In this document: positions 60,467 to 64,000 of the stretch, piece by piece
Layout: the number at the start of each line of letters is the position of its first letter
Position numbering within the stretch: the stretch's first letter is position 1
NCBI RefSeq assembly: GCF_030159855.1
Contig: NZ_BSNG01000001.1
Span: 2,418,001 to 2,482,000 of the forward strand
Reading direction: 5' to 3'
Source of the DNA: Devosia yakushimensis
Lineage (GTDB): Bacteria > Pseudomonadota > Alphaproteobacteria > Rhizobiales > Devosiaceae
Length of the DNA: 64,000 nt
Translations under genes and position numbers: made by a program
The notes under the pieces: generated by a model
The model's input: only the letters and a program-made list of their open reading frames with translations
The model's database searches: none
What the model was told of the DNA's origin: nothing

Positions 60467-60608
60467 ACTGTGAGCGGGACAGAATTGGGCAAGGGCCGCA
60501 ACCAAACTGCCAAAAATATGATCCCCACACTCTTGTTTTCTCCCGGCACCACCTGATACATGGCGCGGCCTGCTGCCTCCGCGCAGGTTGCTGCCAATAG
60601 GATATTTC

Positions 60609-61646
60609 ATGCTTGCTCCCCTGCTCTCCGGCCGGACGCGGAATTTTGTTGCGCTTGGCCTGGTGTCCCTCGGCCTGCTGTCGACACCGGCTTTTGCCGC
60701 GCCGACCAGCTACCCGCTTACCATCGAGAATTGCGGGGTCGAGGTGACCTTCCAGAAAGCTCCCGAGCGTGCGGTGGCCCTGGGGCAGAACAGCGCCGAG
60801 ATCATGTTGCTGCTGGGCCTGGAAGACAGCGTTGCCGGCACGGCATTCTGGCCCTCAAAGGTGCTGCCCGAGCTGGCAGAGGCCAATGAGAAGGTCAAGC
60901 TCCTGACCGTGGAAACCCCGAGCCTTGAGGCGATCCTGGCCGAGCGCCCCGATTTCGTGGCGGCGCAATTGCTGAACCTGCTGGGCCCCAACAGCACCAT
61001 CGCCACGCGCGAGGATTTCCAGGCGCTGGATATTCCCACCTATGTATCGCCCGGCGTCTGCACCACGCGCAATGACGTGGCCGATGTGCATGGCAGCCGC
61101 GATACCTTGTGGAACATGGACCTGCTCTATCAGGAGATCGATGAGCTTTCGCAGATCTTCGACGTGGCCGATCGCGGGCAGGACGTGATCGCCCAGTTCA
61201 AGGCGCGTGAAGCCGCGCTCCGCGCCCGCGTGGCCGGCACCGATACCGACCCGTCCTTCGTGTTCTGGTTCTCCAGCCCCTCCCCGGCCGACGATGCCTA
61301 TCTCGGCGGCAGGAATGGCGCTTCGGGCTTCATCGCCGACCTCCTGGGCGGGCACAATGCCATCACCACCGATGCCGAATGGCCCACCGTGAGCTGGGAA
61401 GGCATCATGGCGGCCAATCCGACCGTATTGGTCATTGCCAGCCTCGACCGCGACCGCTGGGAACTCGACAAGCCGGAAGCCAAGCGCGCCTTCCTCACCA
61501 CCGATCCGGTGGTCAGCCAGCTTGAAGCCGTGCAGAAGGGCCATATCGCAGTCATGGACGGCCAGGCCATGAACCCGACCATCCGCACCATTTATGGCGC
61601 CGAGCAATTGGCCGACCAGCTTGAGGCATTCGGTCTGATCAAGTGA
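60609..61646 (+). CDS. Iron-siderophore (or cobalamin) ABC importer binding protein
   Basis: A 345-aa periplasmic protein with signal peptide (LGLVSLGLLSTPAFAAPTSY, cleaved at FAA). The mature start LTIENCGVEVTFQKAPERAV is typical of Fe3+-siderophore binding proteins of the FepB/FhuD/BtuF fold, as is GASGFIADLLGGHNAI. The ATG at 60609 has AATAGGAT upstream. It overlaps the permease gene by 4 bp. Siderophore is the default; no biosynthesis gene or receptor is near to decide. Confidence 0.87.
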   Translation: MLAPLLSGRTRNFVALGLVSLGLLSTPAFAAPTSYPLTIENCGVEVTFQKAPERAVALGQNSAEIMLLLGLEDSVAGTAFWPSKVLPELAEANEKVKLLTVETPSLEAILAERPDFVAAQLLNLLGPNSTIATREDFQALDIPTYVSPGVCTTRNDVADVHGSRDTLWNMDLLYQEIDELSQIFDVADRGQDVIAQFKAREAALRARVAGTDTDPSFVFWFSSPSPADDAYLGGRNGASGFIADLLGGHNAITTDAEWPTVSWEGIMAANPTVLVIASLDRDRWELDKPEAKRAFLTTDPVVSQLEAVQKGHIAVMDGQAMNPTIRTIYGAEQLADQLEAFGLIK

Positions 61647-62683
61647 GCTTTATCAGCCGCAAATTTGGGGGGCAGGCCGGTCTCGGCCTGCTCGCTGTGT
61701 TTTCACTGGTGCTGCTGGCCCTGGCCATCGGCGCCGGCGTGGGCATTGGCGAATTGCCGATCCCGCTCGACACCACCTATTTTGCCATCACCAATCGCCT
61801 CGGCTGGACGGCCGTGCCGCTCGACCGGATCCACGAAAGCGTCATCTGGGACTATCGCCTGAGCCGCGCCCTGGTGGCCGCCTGCTGCGGCGCAGGCCTC
61901 GCCTTATGCGGCGCGATCCTGCAATCGCTGCTGCGCAATCCGCTGGCCGAGCCCTATGTGCTGGGCGTTTCGGCCGGCGCCTCCACCGGCGCCGTTTCCA
62001 TTATCGTGCTGGGGCTGGGCGCTGGGACCATTACCCTATCGATGGGCGCCTTTGCCGGTTCGCTCGCCGCCTTTCTCTTCGTGGTACTGCTGGCCAGCGG
62101 CGCGCGCGGCGGGGCCGACCGCACCATCCTTGCCGGCGTTGCGGCCTCGCAATTGTTCAACGCGCTCACCTCCTACATTGTCAGCACCTCGGCCAATGCG
62201 CAGCAGGCGCGCGATGTGATGTTCTGGCTATTGGGCAGTTTTGGCGGCGTGCGCTGGCCCGAATTCCAGCTCGTGCTGGTCATGGTCATTCTGGGCTTCG
62301 GCATCTGCCTCTACTATGCCCGCGCGCTCGACGCCTTTGCCTTCGGCGATGACGCGGCCTCTTCGCTGGGCATTTCGGTGGGCCGGGTGCGCATCATCCT
62401 TTTTGCTACCACCGCGCTGATGACGGCCACCATTGTCAGCATGGTCGGCTCCATCGGCTTTGTGGGCCTGGTGGTGCCCCATGCAGCGCGGTTCATCGTG
62501 GGGCCACTGCATATGCGGCTGCTGCCGGCCTGTGTCGCGGTGGGCGCCATTTTCATGGTACTGGCCGATATCGTTTCGCGGGTCATCCTGCCCCAGCAGG
62601 TGCTGCCCATCGGGGTGGTCACGGCGCTGATCGGCGTGCCGTTCTTTTCGGTCATTCTCTATCGGGCGCGGCGGACGGCATGA
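61643..62683 (+). CDS. FecCD-family ABC permease
   Basis: A 346-aa inner-membrane permease with about ten helices. Family motifs include IWDYRLSRALVAACCGAGLALCGAI (conserved RLPR-like RLSR), NPLAEPYVLGVSAGASTGA and GSIGFVGLVVPHAARFIVG. The GTG start overlaps the binding-protein stop (GTGA). It would be a homodimeric channel for Fe-siderophore, haem or cobalamin. Confidence 0.92.
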   Translation: MSFISRKFGGQAGLGLLAVFSLVLLALAIGAGVGIGELPIPLDTTYFAITNRLGWTAVPLDRIHESVIWDYRLSRALVAACCGAGLALCGAILQSLLRNPLAEPYVLGVSAGASTGAVSIIVLGLGAGTITLSMGAFAGSLAAFLFVVLLASGARGGADRTILAGVAASQLFNALTSYIVSTSANAQQARDVMFWLLGSFGGVRWPEFQLVLVMVILGFGICLYYARALDAFAFGDDAASSLGISVGRVRIILFATTALMTATIVSMVGSIGFVGLVVPHAARFIVGPLHMRLLPACVAVGAIFMVLADIVSRVILPQQVLPIGVVTALIGVPFFSVILYRARRTA

Positions 62684-63441
62684 CGATCAGGGCGGAAAAC
62701 CTCACCTGGAAAGCCGGCAAGACGGTCATCGTCGATGGCGTTTCCCTCGCGGCCGAGCCGGGCAAGATGCTGGGCCTGCTAGGCCCCAATGGCTCGGGAA
62801 AATCCTCGCTGTTGCGGTTATTGGCCGGGCTGCGGCGTGCCCATGAAGGGCAGGTGACCCTGGATGGCGCCGAGCTGAGCCGCATCGGCCGCCGCGCTCT
62901 CGCCCGCCGGGTCGCGCTGGTCGAGCAACATGCCAATACCGATGCCAATGTCACCGTGCTCGATGTGGTGCGGCTGGGCCGCACGCCGCATCGCTCGGCG
63001 CTGTCGCCCTGGACGGCGGCCGATGATGTGGCGGTCGAGACGGCGCTGGGGCGCGTGGGCCTTACCGAGCGGCGCGGCCAATTCTGGCAGACGCTATCGG
63101 GGGGCGAACGCCAGCGCGTGCATATCGCGCGCGCCCTGGCGCAGGCGCCCAGCGAGATCATCCTGGATGAGCCGACCAACCACCTCGATATCCAGCACCA
63201 GATCGAGATACTGAAACTCGTCGCCAGCCTGCCGGTCACCAGCATCGTGGCGCTGCACGATCTCAACCACGCCGCCATGTTCTGCGACCGGCTGGCCGTG
63301 ATGAACAAGGGCAAGCTCGTTGCCATGGGCACGCCGGAAGAGGTGCTGACCGAAGACCTTTTGGCTGAGGTCTTCGGCATTCGCTGTCATATCGAACCCT
63401 CACCGCATAGCGGCAAGCTTCATATCCACTATCTCTTCTAG
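62680..63441 (+). CDS. ABC importer ATPase, FecE/FepC/BtuD type
   Basis: A 253-aa ATPase: Walker A GPNGSGKSSLLRLLAG, signature LSGGERQRVHIARALAQ, Walker B IILDEPTNHLDI. The ATG overlaps the permease stop (ATGA), completing a three-gene operon. Its stop shares the CTAG tetramer with the convergent glutathione S-transferase gene. Confidence 0.92.
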   Translation: MTIRAENLTWKAGKTVIVDGVSLAAEPGKMLGLLGPNGSGKSSLLRLLAGLRRAHEGQVTLDGAELSRIGRRALARRVALVEQHANTDANVTVLDVVRLGRTPHRSALSPWTAADDVAVETALGRVGLTERRGQFWQTLSGGERQRVHIARALAQAPSEIILDEPTNHLDIQHQIEILKLVASLPVTSIVALHDLNHAAMFCDRLAVMNKGKLVAMGTPEEVLTEDLLAEVFGIRCHIEPSPHSGKLHIHYLF

Positions 63442-64000
63442 GCAGCCAGCTTGAGGATATGGGCGTCGTTGTTGCGCAGGCGCTTGAGGTAGAGATCGGC
63501 AAAATCGGCGGGCGCGGCCTCGCGCACGCTGGGCCGCGCGGCAAGGGCCTGCCGCCAGGCGGAAATCCTGGGCAGGTCCCTGGTCAGCCCGGCATCGACG
63601 GCGGTTTCCAGCGCGTCGATCTGCCGGAAAGCCGGGGCAAAGACCGCATCGACGGCGCTGAAGCGTTCCCCGGCAAAGAAGGGCCCAACCACGATAGTCT
63701 CGAGCCGGGTGAGCTTGGCCGTCAGGGACTGCCGGGCGGCATCGAGCTCGGCATTGTCCTTGGCGGTGCTGATGCGCCAGAGATCGCCCAGCACCTGCGA
63801 GCCGAATTCGATCCAGGAACGGTGCTGCGCCCGCTCCAGCGCATCCTCGGGATGGAGCTTTGTGCCGGGCGCGGTCTCTTCCAGATATTCGAGGATAACC
63901 GCGCTTTCGAACACGATAGCCGGCTCATGCCCGTCACGCTCGACCTTGAGCACCGGCACCTTGCCGAGCGGGGAAATGGCCAGGAACCAATCGGGCTTAT
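63438..64000 (-). CDS. Glutathione S-transferase, N-terminus beyond window
   Basis: At least 187 residues are present; the frame stays open to the last base, so the true start lies past 64000. The thioredoxin-like domain shows PDWFLAISPLGKVPVL and the glutathione-contact ESAVILEYLEE; the helical C-terminal domain has FSAVDAVFAPAFRQI with the conserved Asp of the folding motif. The internal GTG at 63959 is not the start. Substrate unknown. Confidence 0.88.
   Translation of the reverse strand, partial: KPDWFLAISPLGKVPVLKVERDGHEPAIVFESAVILEYLEETAPGTKLHPEDALERAQHRSWIEFGSQVLGDLWRISTAKDNAELDAARQSLTAKLTRLETIVVGPFFAGERFSAVDAVFAPAFRQIDALETAVDAGLTRDLPRISAWRQALAARPSVREAAPADFADLYLKRLRNNDAHILKLAA

Larger units (their letters stand above)
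60042..60608. other. Gene-free stretch dominated by repeats
   Basis: This 567-bp gap holds a family C pair (60162-60254) and a family B pair (60368-60466), then the leader of the iron/cobalamin importer with a small CCTGC...GCAGG stem near 60570. No riboswitch consensus or credible gene was recognised. Confidence 0.7.

Noticed and set aside
60480..60608. Possible cobalamin or iron-responsive riboswitch upstream of the FecCD-type operon
   Set aside because: Only a short CCTGC/GCAGG stem is visible; none of the conserved cobalamin aptamer segments could be found, and no clear Fur box was recognised.

Overview
The window looks like chromosomal DNA of a GC-rich alphaproteobacterium of the Hyphomicrobiales, most plausibly Devosia or a close relative. 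This is inferred from the dense ABC importers for plant sugars, many 4-bp start/stop overlaps, GTG/TTG starts, and families of short palindromic intergenic repeats. No tRNA, rRNA, CRISPR array, intact insertion sequence or replication origin was seen. Most of the window is a series of carbon-scavenging loci separated by transport, regulatory and sulfur genes.

Region 1 (1-15210) fits hemicellulose use: the end of a mannonate dehydratase, a five-gene Dpp/Opp-type ABC importer, a GH39 beta-xylosidase-like enzyme, a GntR/FCD regulator, a Gfo/Idh/MocA dehydrogenase, and a tight operon of IlvD/Edd dehydratase, amidohydrolase-fold lactonase, DHDPS-fold lyase and an atypical SDR. A motif TTATTGA[C/T]AA recurs near the promoters.

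Region 2 (15256-24736) holds a small secreted protein, a MarR regulator, an RND efflux pump with its adaptor, a two-component system, an outer-membrane barrel protein and an Lrp regulator. Region 3 (24842-29348) carries AzlCD and a TPP-riboswitch-headed ykoF-thiXZY thiamine-precursor import operon. Region 4 (29711-34519) is an Rbs-type sugar ABC operon with a divergent LacI regulator and two tandem operators.

Region 5 (34516-39329) is a sulfur/thiol island. It has a YeeE/YedE (TsuA-like) channel translationally coupled to a secreted protein made of (N/A)PCAA hexapeptide repeats and followed by a His/Cys-rich unknown protein. Next to these are a periplasmic rhodanese, a secreted thioredoxin-like protein and CcdA. 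Region 6 (39393-43797) is a type I secretion cassette with its RTX substrate.

Region 7 (44146-60041) is best read as a D-apiose/apioside locus. A GH140-like glycosidase plus a five-gene importer lies divergent from genes for a split transketolase, an FGGY kinase and a sugar isomerase, the gene set of the apiose pathway. An orphan binding protein, a GntR regulator and a GH1 beta-glucosidase flank it. Region 8 (60609-64000) is an iron-siderophore or cobalamin-type ABC importer and a partial glutathione S-transferase.
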